Both the position numbers and the translations under genes were made by a program. Shown one piece after another: positions 1 to 10,709 of a stretch of DNA of 64,000 bases. Numbering within the stretch: the stretch's first letter is position 1; every line of letters starts with the position of its first letter. The stretch comes from Poa pratensis. Lineage: Eukaryota > Streptophyta > Magnoliopsida > Poales > Poaceae. A model generated the notes under the pieces. It was not told the DNA's origin and searched no databases. It saw only the letters and a program-made list of their open reading frames with translations. The stretch is from positions 134,109,975-134,173,974 of the forward strand of contig CAMZMU010000041.1 in the NCBI GenBank assembly GCA_947311845.1, written 5' to 3'.

Positions 1-408
1 AATCATTAACTTAAGTAGAAGAGTTTGGAAGTTGGATGAAACTTATGCATGCTTTACCTCTACTCACATATACATCTTTCCAAAGTGTACACCTATCATA
101 TTCAGATTTTCATCTACACTCTATGACCATTGTAGGATGTTCTACTTATCATTATGCATACATGTGTTCCATATTACTTGCTACCATGTTACACTTTGTG
201 AACTATCAATGAACATCCTTGTCTTGAATACTTGATATCACTTCATAAACTATTTGCATATTGCTACTCCTTTGAAGAATGAATCATTTGACTATATGTA
301 GCAATAGTAATCATCTTTGATATCATTGTTAAGTATTAAATTGCAAAGTCCATGTTAGTTTTATCATCTTCATACTCGAGGACGAGCATGGATTAAGCTT
401 GGGGATGT
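1..408 (+). other. 3' internal end of a Ty3/gypsy element
   Basis: AT-rich, non-coding tail of an LTR retrotransposon whose body lies left of the window. It ends in a purine-rich tract at about 396-405 (AAGCTTGGGGA) directly before the LTR start, the usual position of a plus-strand primer. The CTCGAGGACGAGCATG stretch before it resembles the pre-LTR region of many grass gypsy elements. The short ORFs here have no recognisable domain. Confidence 0.5.
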
Positions 409-2097
409 TGATGCATGTAAAATGCATACATGAACTTTGCACTTTAATTGCTTATATTCCAATCATATTTGCATCATATAAGGGTTATATCAATGTTTTA
501 TAATGATTTTGGGAATATTCATTTATTTCCTATTTTTATGGAATTAACCCTGCACAGGCAGAAAACCCCGTTTTCTTATTTTAATGTTTCAGGGACCCAA
601 ACGTCAACGAAATCACCTGGAAATTTACGGGCGTCAATATTTGGAAGGAAGAAGACCTGTGGGCGAAGGAAGCGAACAAACGGAGGCCGAGGCCAAACGG
701 GGTGGCCCACGCGGCCAGGTACTGTGCCGCGTGGGACCCACCCGTTTGGCCTCGTGGCTCCGTTGCCTCGATCTTCTCCACCGACATCGTCTTGACCTAA
801 AAACGCCTATAAAAAAGGTCCCCCGACGTTCTCTGGAAGGAGCGCCGCACAAACACAGAAACACCGAAACGGAGATCAGGAGCTGCAGATTGGAGGGGGA
901 AAACTCCGGCGGGGCGCTGCCGGCGTGGTCTCCATCTTCTCCATCGACTTCTCCACCGTCTCCATGATGAAGAGGGAGTAGTCCACCTCTGGACTATGGG
1001 TTTGTGGAAGTAACTTATGTATCTCTCCTCTCTTGAGCTTCACTAATTAGCACCGTATGAGCTGCTGAACATGATTACGGTCACCGTTGTAATACCTTTG
1101 TGGTGGATCTTTATGAGTTAATATATGTTTGAGATTGCAATGTTTGTTTCAGTTATGAGTATAGATGCATATTATGTACCCCGTTCTTGTCTACTTGTTT
1201 TGATCAAGCATGTTTATGAGAGCGTGTGTGGGGGAACGTGTGCATTAGTTGGAGTAACGGGGGTGGCTAGTGCAGTGAACGTGAGAGAAAGTTCTGCGAT
1301 CCACTTTGGTATCTTTACCTTACTTTGTTACCTCACTAGGGATAAACTAAAATACCATGCTACCGGGGATGTGGGCGTGACCATTGCCACTACTCCATGA
1401 CTAGATCTAGCATGTTCTTATTTTCACTTCATGTCATGATACTTAATGCTATACTCTGAGTTATCTTAATTACTGAGGTGTTATGATTTAGTTCGCATCT
1501 TGGTGGAGTATAAGAGAGGTTAATAACCAAAAGATCTCTATGTTAGGACGTGATGCCCATATATCTAAGTAACTTGTTATCAAACCCTGTGTTGCAATCT
1601 CATATGTTAACTGTGTGTGTTCCATTGTCTACCACTTTATAAAGAGAGAGTGCATTTGTGAAACCATGAACCCCAGTCCATTTTTAATCATAAGAAACAC
1701 CTTTCCAACACCATATACCACTTTTCTATTTTCAGCCATCATTAAATCCGAAAATACAAAAATACTTTTCATCTTGCATACATCATTCAAAAACCCAAAA
1801 ATATCATTTATCATTGCATCCACCATCATTGCATATTTATTTCTTGTTTGCATTGCATAACTATCCTGATATCATTCTTACACCTTGTGCTTGACAACCA
1901 CAGGTGAGGTTGAGGACCAAAACATCTAACCTTGTTTTGTAGGTAACCAAAAGAAGGATAAGAAGATAAATCTACCACTTCAGATTCCCCGAGAGTTCGA
2001 TATTAAACCCTCGAGTCACCCCTCGTGGGGAAAACTGTCTTCCACTTACTATACACTCTGCACTTGGAGTCTCAACCTAATCCCGTTTACTTTTGCA
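409..2097 (+). mobile_element. Ty3/gypsy LTR (plus strand)
   Basis: The LTR starts TGATGCATG just after a polypurine tract (TGTTGATG at 406 is an alternative start) and is taken to end in TTTTGCA at 2097, where a primer-site-like GGTATCAAAGCC follows. A TATA box (TATAAAA) lies at 808-814, after a GC-rich upstream part, and a polymerase II start nearby is likely. The right part (about 1600-2097) is repeated in reverse complement at about 63490-64000, which shows that it is a dispersed repeat. The 3' boundary is inferred, because no second LTR of this element is in the window. Confidence 0.5.
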
Positions 2098-2340
2098 GGT
2101 ATCAAAGCCTTGCTCTTCGGGACCATCACTTGTCAATAGATCTCGTAATACATGTGGTAGAGCACTAGGTAGAGGAGTACGAGGAGCTACAGAAGAAACA
2201 TCAAGTACAACACGTGCTAGGAGGGGTGCAAGTGGCTTCTATTTGGGGGAAAATCCAAGGGGAAATTTACCACAATTTGAAGATTAAGAGAAGTTCCAAT
2301 CCACACAATGAGCTCTAGCAGATGGCGAATGAGGAGAAAG
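2098..2340 (+). other. Gypsy primer site and leader, possible gag start
   Basis: GGTATCAAAGCC at 2098-2109 matches the initiator-Met primer-site core GGTATCAGAGCC at 11 of 12 positions. An open frame of 64 codons follows (2093-2287) without a recognisable domain. Weak similarity to the inverted fragment on the right (around 63455-63487) continues past the primer site, as expected for shared internal sequence. Together with the upstream 3' end and LTR, this gives the order internal 3' end, one LTR, internal 5' end. The downstream boundary is not clear. Confidence 0.35.
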
Positions 2341-2727
2341 CTAGTTAAGTAGATGGTAGTTCAATCTAAACTTATTTTGGTTCACCTTATATATTGTTAG
2401 ATCATGAACTTCAAAATGTTCTTTTGTGTACTCATGGACTTCACATATGGCAGTTTAGTCGAACCGAATTTCATACATGCTTCTGATGACATTTGAAATG
2501 GCATACCAATAGAATTTGCAATAACTGAACTCATAAATAAACATTGTCAAATAACTTAAATACAGTACTCAGTTACATCGATTTAACTTAAACAAAAGTA
2601 CTCACTCACAAAACACAAATCACTTTAACTTAAACGTAACGTAGTATTCACTTACAGAACACACATCACATTACTTAATAGCAAACTAAAGTCACGCATA
2701 TCAAACTAGAGTTCACCACACAACGTT
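2341..2727. other. Unassigned AT-rich stretch
   Basis: No ORF, terminal repeat or known domain is visible. It consists of loosely repeated words such as ACTTAAAC and ACTCAC. It lies between the left gypsy remnant and the start of the 10.9-kb duplication, and it is present once only. Confidence 0.4.
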
Positions 2728-4122
2728 ACAAATTGAACCACAAAACAAATTGTAGTAAACTGAACTCTAGCAAAGCACACTAGGCCCAGCATCGTCGATC
2801 TGACGCGCCAGGTCTTGAAAGTGTGTTTCCGTCTAAGGCCGGTCTTCTCCCTCGTCAGGGAGAAGAGAATCACACATGCCTCGCTCAGCTAAATCACCAC
2901 GCCCGATCACCTCATTCACGTACATATCAGTGGATACTCCCTAGTGTTCTTCTCCGTAGGGAGCATGGGGCCAACAGTGATTCAACATCCTCGTCGAAGC
3001 CATGGGCGAAGGCAGCAGAGCACACGCCGACACCTTCACGGTGAGCCGTTTGGGCCCAGGGGCAAGGGTCACACGGTCATGCAATGAACGGTGACACCCA
3101 ATGATCAGATCAATCGGCAGCAACATCCCGATGAACTCATCGTCGAGTCCAGGAAGCAACATGTTCATGGCCTACAACTCTCATGCCTCCTCTAAGAGGC
3201 CCTCGAGATGCTCACTAAGGTCTTGTACTTCATCTTCCCTAGCGTGGCACGCGCGTAACGGCTTAGGCGGCAGAAACTAAAATGTGTGCCACCACATCTC
3301 TATTGCCGCCAGCAGTGCATCTAGCATCACTCGTGGCTCACAAAGGATGGTGGCAAATAGCGTGCACCCACAAAACTGCTCCTCCTACGCAACCGTCCCC
3401 ACGGTGCATGCAAGGATATTATACGACCGCGCTCTGGCGCATGACATGCCCTCCGGGCTGCCACACCTGATGGATGAAGCCTGATCGTCGTAGATGCGGG
3501 ACCAAGCCAGCACGGCCAGCTATCGTCGCTCACACTCCCACCGCGAGCTGAGCTCTCGCGACCATCCCTTCCACGGCCCATTGTCTCCGATTTCGAATGA
3601 GAAAGGTAGGGTTAGGGATTTGGGAGTTTTCAATTTGGAAACAAGAGACATGTAGGGTTAGGGCTTTAACACTATAATAGACTTTTACTACATGACACTA
3701 AAAATTAACAAGTTGTTATTGCAAATTCATGTGACTCCCTATTACCATTTCCTATAAAAACCGACTACCTCACCTTGATGGTACAAATGCGATGCCAATA
3801 GGAAGCCCCCCCCCCCGAATCCGCGTCACCCTCCCCCTCCTCCTCCCCCCCCCCATCATCGCTGCTGGAGGGGCCGTCGGCGAATGCGCGTCCCAGGGAA
3901 GGTGACAGCGGGCAGTTTTCCTCTCGGTGGCTCTAGGCGGTGCAAGACAGCAGAGGCACAAGATGGCTGCGGTGATGCGGACAGCGTGACAAGCTCTACT
4001 AGCGGCGGGGCCTCTGCCGAGAGGCCGGCCATGGCCACACGATGTTGCCCATGCTTGGCCGCGTGATATGGACCTTGTCGGGCGCAATATGGGCCTGACG
4101 GGCCCGAGCTGGGAAGGCTAGC
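2728..4122 (-). pseudogene. Decayed gene-like region of unknown family (copy A)
   Basis: On the minus strand, an untranslated-leader-like stretch is followed by an ATG at 3581 opening an 84-codon frame rich in Arg, Ser and Gly. Further downstream another open frame (3168-2941) contains LLPGLDDEFIGMLLPID. Frames are broken in between, so an intact product is not encoded. The right part (about 3780-4100) is GC-rich with two runs of C (about 3808 and 3845). I do not recognise the family; a DNA-transposon gene or captured gene relic are both possible. The region abuts the Copia target duplication at 4123. Confidence 0.3.
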
Positions 4123-5017
4123 GTGGTTGAAAGTGCATGTGTTGCCCCATGCGTGGTTTTGGTAATTAATGACAATCCTTATGGACTAATGTTTGCATTG
4201 AGATATTCTTGTAGATCTTGTCCATAGGAAAAGATTGGAGTTCATGTGTTGGACTCTAGAAGATTACATGATGATCAATGCTCTATTTAAGGGTTTATAT
4301 GAAGAATGGTCATGTGTAGAGTTGAGCATATTGCAAGTATGTCTTGAAGGATTCAAGACATCATCTTTGTGAAACGGAGCTTAGCGAGGCTCTCCCATAA
4401 TAGTGTATGGGGGAGCATTTGGAGAAGTCTTCATCAAGCATGTGCTAGCAAGCACAATCAAGAAAGGTGTTCCAACTTGAGGGAGTCAAGATCGTCATCA
4501 TCAAGCTCAAGTGGAATGCGCAAGATAAAGGTATTATCTTGATAGGGTTTCTATTTTACCGGTCTCGTGGTGTTAGTGGGAGACCGGATTATAGGATAGA
4601 CGGCGTACTATCAAGAGGGCTCCCAAGTGAGTAACTTGATCGCATCTTTATGGAGAGCTCAAACCTTTGCATACTTGGCATATCATCTTTCTTGGTTCTT
4701 TTTTGGCTTTTATCCATGTGAGAATTTAGAGCTTGTGTTCATCTCCACACCAAGATCTAGTTCACCGAAAACGGATTCCGTATGGAAAACTTGTTGCGTT
4801 TTCGGTTTTGGAGGTTTTGCCGGTTCATCTTTTTATAGAGAGGTTTTACCTCTCTACATTTGGATTCCTCCTCACATGATGTACTATGATGTTTCTCTGC
4901 ATAATCTTGAAGAGCTCTTCGTTGCGATTCCAACGAGCCCAAGATCATCGAAATCGGAGTCCGGATGAAAAAGATATTGCAGTTTTCGAATCGCTGTTTC
5001 TGTCAGTTTTCTGCAGA

Positions 5018-5202
5018 CCGGATATTCCGGCCTAAATTCAGACCGGAATATCCGCCCCCAGAAAATTGGCGAAACTTGATTTTGCATCGCTTTGTGCGGC
5101 TCTCTGTAGTCCCCCGGAGATTTGGGCCGGATATTTCGAAAGGGGGGCCGGATATTCTGGTAGGCCGGATATTCCGGTGCTGACTTAAGCCGGAATATCC
5201 GG
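5018..5202 (+). promoter_or_regulatory. Array of six CCGGATATTCCGG-type motifs in Copia U3 (copy A)
   Basis: Exact or near copies of the 13-mer CCGGATATTCCGG, or its reverse complement CCGGAATATCCGG, start at 5018, 5043, 5127, 5148, 5165 and 5190. All lie within 220 bp upstream of the TATA box. Clustering, alternating orientation and promoter proximity suggest a protein-binding enhancer array; the binding factor is unknown. Confidence 0.55.
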
Positions 5203-5237
5203 CCTCCAAGCCTGCAACGGCTAGTTTTCGTGGAGGG

Positions 5238-5247
5238 TATATAAATA
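5238..5247 (+). promoter_or_regulatory. TATA box of Copia LTR (copy A)
   Basis: TATATAAATA lies about 35 bp downstream of the motif array and is followed by a C/T-rich stretch, as expected for a polymerase II start. The same box is at 16130-16139 and 62282-62289 in the other LTRs. Confidence 0.7.
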
Positions 5248-6196
5248 CCCCTCCCTTCTTCTTCCTTGGTGCTGCACGTTTTCCCCTCTCTCTCCCACCA
5301 TTGTTGACCTTGGAAAACTTGCTCCCTCTCAATTTCCTCCCATGATTCTTGCATATCTTTGAGGGAAAAGTGAGAGGAGATCTAGATCTACATTTTCACC
5401 AATCCATCTCTCCTCTAAGTGAGGGGAACCTAGTGGATCTAGATCTTGGAGTTCTTGGTGTTTCTCCTCCATTGTTCTTCCTCTCTTATTCCCCCATAAG
5501 TATTCGTTGTTTTGTTGGAATTTTAGAGTGAAGGACTTGAGCACATGTACTCTTGCCATTGCTTTGTGCATCGGTTTTTGCTCTCCAGGAGGATTCGTGG
5601 AAGTGAAAGTTTGTGAACTTGTTACTCTTGGGTCTTTGAACCCTAGACGCCTTTGTGGTGGTTGAGACCTTTGTGGTCACTTGTAGCCTTCGGGAGCCCC
5701 AATCCATTTGTGGGTTGTGCCTCGGATTGTTGTTATAAAGGCTCCGGATTCCGCCTTGAAGGATTCCGATAGTGGAAGGTGAACCAAACCTTTGTGGTGC
5801 GGTTCATCGGAGAATAGGGTGAGCCTTTGTTGCATTGAGATCGACCTTTGTGGTGCCTCACACCTCTCCAACGAGACGTACTCCCCTAAAAAGGAGGAAC
5901 TCGGGAATACATCCTCGTCTCCGCGTGCCTCGGTTATTTCTATACCCGAGCTTTTTACTTATGCACTTTACATTGTGATAGCCTTCGTGCTTGAAGTATT
6001 CTTGTTGCTATCACCTTGTTGCTTGTCTTGCTTAGCATAAGTTGTTGGTGCACATAGGTGAGCCTAGTTTAATTAGGTTGTTGGCTTGTTAATTTAAACA
6101 CTTAGTTTTATTACGCAATTAGCAAGCCTAAACCGGAAAAGTTTTAATCGCCTATTCACCCCCCCCCCCTCTAGGCGACATCCTTGTCCTTTCAAT

Positions 6197-6208
6197 TGGT
6201 ATCAGAGC
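6197..6208 (+). other. Copia primer binding site (copy A)
   Basis: TGGTATCAGAGC, complementary to the 3' end of initiator methionine tRNA, two bases after the LTR end. It would prime minus-strand DNA synthesis. The duplicate is at 17086-17097. Confidence 0.9.
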
Positions 6209-6248
6209 CTGTGCTCTCTTTGTGTGCTTTACCGCCTAGAGAGTAAAT

Positions 6249-7985
6249 ATGTCGTTTAGGGAATTAGTGCACAATCCCACTCTTATATTCGATGGCACAA
6301 ATTATGATGTTTGGAAAATTTGCATGCTTAATCTTTTTAGGGCCATGGGTTCAAATTATATTAAGAGGATTGTAGATGGGGGTTTTTCTCCTCCAGAGGA
6401 TTCCAAAGAATTATCTTTAGAGGATGAGGAAAACTCTCATCTCGAAACTCTTGTTTCTAATGGTCTTATATGTGTTTTGAGCGATGTAGTTCTTGCATCA
6501 ATCATGCCGTTTCGGAACGCTCATGAGCTTTGGACCAAGCTTCAAGATATATATGAAGTGTCCAACATTATTGAGGATGATTGTTCTCCCTCCACCTCCG
6601 GCCGTGAAGAGTTCACAACTTCTTCCACTTCACCAACATGTGATTTGTCACAAGGTAATGATATGGTGAGTGGTGATAGAAATTGCAATGTTCTATCTTT
6701 GGACTTAAACACTTCTAGCACTCCAAATGTTTTACATGCTAGTGTTGCTAGTCCTTGCATATATATAATAGTTGCTTAACTAAATCTCATGATGATATGC
6801 TCTCTATGTCTTGTGGTCATGAAAATAATTCTTCCATATCCTCTAGTACTTGTTTGGCTAACAATATAGAGGAATCCCAACATTTGTTGAGACAAGACAT
6901 GGACTTCAATGGTGCTTCAAGTATCTCTTCACCATATTTGCCCACTACTCATTTTTGCCTTATGGCTATGGATTCAAAGGTTTCTCCACCTTTGGAACCC
7001 TCTACATCTTGTGATGATGTGGATGAGGATTCTCATGGAGAACTTATGGATGTTGAATCCATAACAAAGAAGGGTAAGATGGTATTTGGTGCTCTCCCCA
7101 AAGGTAGCAAAGCTATCCCTCATCTATGTGAAATCATTGTTTATGCTATTAAGAGTAGGGAAATCATTGAGGACTTGGAAACTCAATTTCTCGAGAAATG
7201 TCAAATTGAGAGAGAGGACACCGATGAAAAAGCATCCTTAGTGAATGCCCTTGAGGAAAAGCAAGAGCTTCGAGTGTCTCTTGAGGAGAAACTTGAATCT
7301 CTTGATGAGTCAAATGATCTAATTATTGCTAAAATCATTAAGGAAAGCGATCATACTCTTGCTAAATGTAAAATGCTTAAAAAGAAAAAAAGTTGAATTT
7401 AGTGTTGGCAATGCTAGACTAATTGAGGATATAGAGAGACTTGACAAAGCCCACAAGGCTTTAGAAAGTGAACACTCTCTCCTTATCAAGTCTCATGATC
7501 AACTCCAAACTCAACTATCTAAAAATAATGAGATTGCCAAGTTGTCTTCTTCCATTTCTAATATTGATGATGCTTGTGCTACTAACTCCACTTCTTGTGA
7601 AGCATCTATTTTAAAGGAGAATGATGAGCTAAGTGCTCAATTTGAGTTGTTAACTAGCAAGTATAGGAAATTGGAAGAAAGTCATGAAAAGCTATCTAGC
7701 TCTAATGATGATCTTCTAGCATCCTATGCTAAGCTAAAGTTAGCTCATGAGGCTATTATGTCAAAGGTAACATCTAGTGAGCCTCATGTGGACAATGGCG
7801 CAACTTGCTCTCTAAATGCTTTATTACCATGTGCTAGTCCTAGTAATTCTACATCACATACTATTGCTAAATCTTGTGATGAATAACCTTCCTTGCCTTG
7901 TTGCTCTAACAATGAAGCATCTACTTCCTCTAGTGTTTGTGTTGATACTAACCATGTAGAGAAATTAAATGAGCTCAAGGCCCAA
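6249..7985 (+). pseudogene. gag: Copia gag, N-terminal part (copy A), interrupted by CACTA
   Basis: Starts at ATG 6249, 40 bp after the primer site. The first residues (MSFRELVHNPTLIFDGTNYD) and the following WKICMLNLFRAMG match the UBN2/DUF4219-type capsid domain of plant Copia Gag. Further on, the protein is rich in Lys, Glu and Leu heptads (coiled coil, about codons 300-500). It is broken: a one-base loss near 6758, a shift in the A-rich run near 7385, and an in-frame TAA at 7884-7886. The frame then continues to LNELKAQ, where the CACTA enters at 7986. The missing end with the zinc knuckles is at 41632 and 57298 onward. Confidence 0.8.
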
Positions 7986-8275
7986 CACTACACCACGACA
8001 CTACATCCCAACTACAAAATCGGTAGGGAAAACGGGTTTCACCGACCGAAAGTCGGTCGGGAATACTGATTCCCGACCGACCTTGTCGGTCACCGTAAGT
8101 CCAGTCGGGAAAACCCTTTCCCGACCGACAATATTTTGCCGACCGACTGTTTGATGGCTATTGAAAAGCTTTCCCGACCGACGTTTTCTTTCCCGACCGA
8201 CGTTTCTTTACCGACCGACATTTTAGGCCGACCAACTGTTGGACGTTGTTTGTTTTGCCAACCAACAATCAGACG
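7986..8275. repeat. CACTA terminus and subterminal repeats, left (copy A)
   Basis: Terminal inverted repeat followed by about ten copies of CCGACCGAC or its complement GTCGGTCGG between 8030 and 8272. Such arrays are the known binding sites of the TnpA-like DNA-binding protein in En/Spm elements. Confidence 0.8.
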
Positions 8276-8564
8276 CTACTTTGTTCTACAGGATAAATTT
8301 TAATTTAGCATCCACATTAATTATTACCAGCAATAACATCGAACACAGAAATTAATTAAGTTGCAATAACGACATTGGACCAAACAATATAGATGCTCAC
8401 ACGTGCAATCCAAATTTATTTAGCATCCAAGAGTATAGAACATTGTGGCCATTACACCCGATAGGTTTTACACAAAATGGCTCATAATGATTCATGATGC
8501 TCCATTACACCATCAAGTCAATAACAGACAGTAGATAGGTTTACAAAACGATAGCTATAACACA

Positions 8565-8622
8565 CTACATAACTAGTTGCAAATCGAAAGCTTCAGGTTC
8601 CTCGTCCTCTTGAGGGTCTCTC
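8565..8622 (-). other. Candidate terminal exon of the CACTA gene (copy A)
   Basis: On the minus strand, TTTGTAG at 8623-8629 could be a splice acceptor, followed by an open stretch encoding an acidic tail (DPQEDEEPEAFDLQLV) and a TAG at 8565-8567. The duplicate is at 19454-19511. It is a candidate only; the upstream exons are not resolved, and the rest of 8276-10097 shows no convincing coding sequence. Confidence 0.25.
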
Positions 8623-10105
8623 CTACAAAGGGTAAGCAAGTACATTAGTTTCATGCATTCATAGAGACATGAATAAAGTTGATGGTAGCTTATACGATGT
8701 GATGTAGCCAAACTGAATCATAACAACACGTAGACAAAAGACTGGACTCAACATTTGGCATATAATACAATGTTAATTGGGGTAATTATTTTTACCACTA
8801 GATGATGCCCTACGGGAATTTTATGGGTTAGGATGCTAAAGTGAAAGCTGAAAAATCTATTAAATGAATCATAATCATAATCACCATATAATGATAATTT
8901 GAGTGGACATGACAATGTTAGATCTGTGTGTAGGCCATGAATATTGTACGGTTGATGCATACTAATTAACTTGACCTGCATAGATAAAAGATTTTAAAAA
9001 GCAAGAGTCACTTGTCCTTGGAATGAAAGTAATGTGTAAGCAAGTAAACATCAATGATAAGCAACAGCAGACAGTGCTTGGTTGACTTCCTTGAGGGGTA
9101 ACAAATGGAGCTAGCTACTTAATTAATTGATGTGTGGCTGCTTGTAGATGAGCTCGGATTCAGTTCCGGGTCATTCTAAAACTGCACAGAAACAACGACA
9201 ACCACTCAGATTTGGCTCATGGTCCAATTAAGATATATAGGCTGCACTAAAGTTTGGTGATTGTGTTCATGGGGTTGTATGCATACTTATTGATTTTCAC
9301 CAATCGGTATTCATATAGATGGTGGTTAAAATAGTACCAGTTTCAGCAATACACTATAGATGAAGAGTATTGAAGCATCCTGTGGCAAAACTATCAATTA
9401 CGGTAAGCTAGCATTAAAGTGTTGCAGCAAAAATAATTGCTCTAATGCCAGCAGGCTGCAGTTGCATTTGATGCACGCAGAAGTTCATCGTGAAACTGGA
9501 TGAACTTTATTTCAGCTCTAACATAGTTTACACCTAATTTCGTTTTTTTATTTCAGCTGGATGAATTTTGAAGATGAGAGTTATGCAAATTTATCACGAG
9601 TTAGCATCACACATAAAACAATACGAGTTAAGTGGAGAAAACACAAAGAGTTGGTGATTACCTTACTAGATGGCCATGCGATTGACCTTTTTACTTCCAG
9701 TCAGGGTGCTCTTCCGCTGCGTCTATGAGATCTTTCTGCAGAATACATCGCATTTAGTCGCTACATACATTATACTCCACTTCTACAATTCCTGTGTAAT
9801 ACAGAAAGCAAAAAAAAGACCTACAACTATTAGTGTTGTATGTGGCACATGATGTCCTTTATTGAGCGTATGTGTTCTGATACAAACTTAATCTTCCAAG
9901 AGGCACACCCAAATTCGTCATCCTACAATCATTTGATGTTTTAGTTGTTATGCATTCTGCAATAGTGCCTAGTTTGCTACTTGGTGAACACTGCTCTCAT
10001 GTCTCAATGAGAACATAACTACATTATGTAATCACAAAAAATCATCTGCGTATAAGTGATATCATAAAGTTCAATTATGATTCCTTTTGTTGATATCATA
10101 AATGT

Positions 10106-10279
10106 CATGGTTTTTAAAGCGACGCCTTGGCGCCTTGACAGGAGGGGGCGCTTTGGCGCCTAGGCGACGCCTAGGCGGGCGCTTTGGACGCCTAGGCGCC
10201 TAAAGCGGCCATTTTTGCAAAGTGGAGGGGGAGCGCCTTAACGCCTAGGCGTCCCTAAGGCGACGCCTTAAAAACCATG
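10106..10279. mobile_element. Foldback MITE with GGCGCCTAGGCG core (copy A)
   Basis: A 174-bp near-palindrome with inverted ends CATGGTTTTTAARGCGWCGCC. It is flanked by the 8-bp direct repeat ATAAATGT (10098-10105 and 10280-10287). The interior is made of short words such as GGCGCC, CCTAGGCG and GGCGCTTTGG in both orientations, so the RNA or single strand would fold into a GC-rich hairpin. An 8-bp target duplication and CA start fit a hAT-type MITE. It has no coding capacity. Confidence 0.75.
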
Positions 10280-10287
10280 ATAAATGT

Positions 10288-10704
10288 ACAAAATTAACCT
10301 CCTCCATGTAAAACAATACGTTCAAAACTGATCATAGAACAAGATCACTACCAGTAGGTGTAAGAGTTAATTTGAGGGATAGATAAACGAATCACAAACT
10401 TATTCTGTACATGAACACTTAGTGACCATACATCTTCAGCCCCAGAATTAAACCAAAAATAGCAGGTCATGTAATCTACAACCAATCTACTGGAAACGAC
10501 TATTTCCATAATAACTGCACAATAATAACCAGTAATCACCATTCTAATATGTTATTGCCTCATGGAACATTAGTCAGATCGGCCACATAAGTAAGCTTGC
10601 TGACAATATGTAAGTGAACCATTGAAGCGGATGTATTACCTCGTCATGTTTCCTTGTGATTTCACACTTCAGCAACAATAAGGTCAGGAACTTCGTTTTA
10701 TTCC
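10288..10704 (-). other. CACTA interior between MITE and Tat LTR (copy A)
   Basis: AT-rich; on the minus strand a 64-codon frame is open (10542-10348), and an exon-like segment at about 10640-10704 ends at CATGACGAG before GTAATAC. No known domain. It is repeated at 21176-21592. It may be part of the degenerate CACTA gene. Confidence 0.25.
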
Positions 10705-10709
10705 AACAA

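Larger units (their letters stand above)
4128..6194 (+). mobile_element. Copia 5' LTR (copy A)
   Basis: A 2,067-bp LTR from TGAAAG to CTTTCA, near-identical to 15020-17083 and clearly related to 61185-63234. U3 carries an array of CCGGATATTCCGG motifs (5018-5202) upstream of a TATA box (5238-5247). The transcribed part has repeated CCTTTGTGG words (5650-5857). Frames of 113 and 82 codons are open inside it in all full LTR copies but have no known domain. Confidence 0.9.
7986..10704 (-). mobile_element. CACTA left arm, duplicated (copy A)
   Basis: Copy A of the CACTA left arm: terminus CACTACACCACGACAC at 7986, after CAA (7983-7985). It is equivalent to 18875-21592 and ends at the AACAA target site of the duplicated Tat LTR. 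It contains the MITE at 10106-10279. Confidence 0.88.

Noticed and set aside
3600..3670. Telomere-like GTAGGGTTAGGG words
   Set aside because: Only two partial units; no array and no plant TTTAGGG repeat run.
8276..10097. A further insertion inside the CACTA left arm
   Set aside because: I looked for paired termini with target duplications and found none apart from the MITE.
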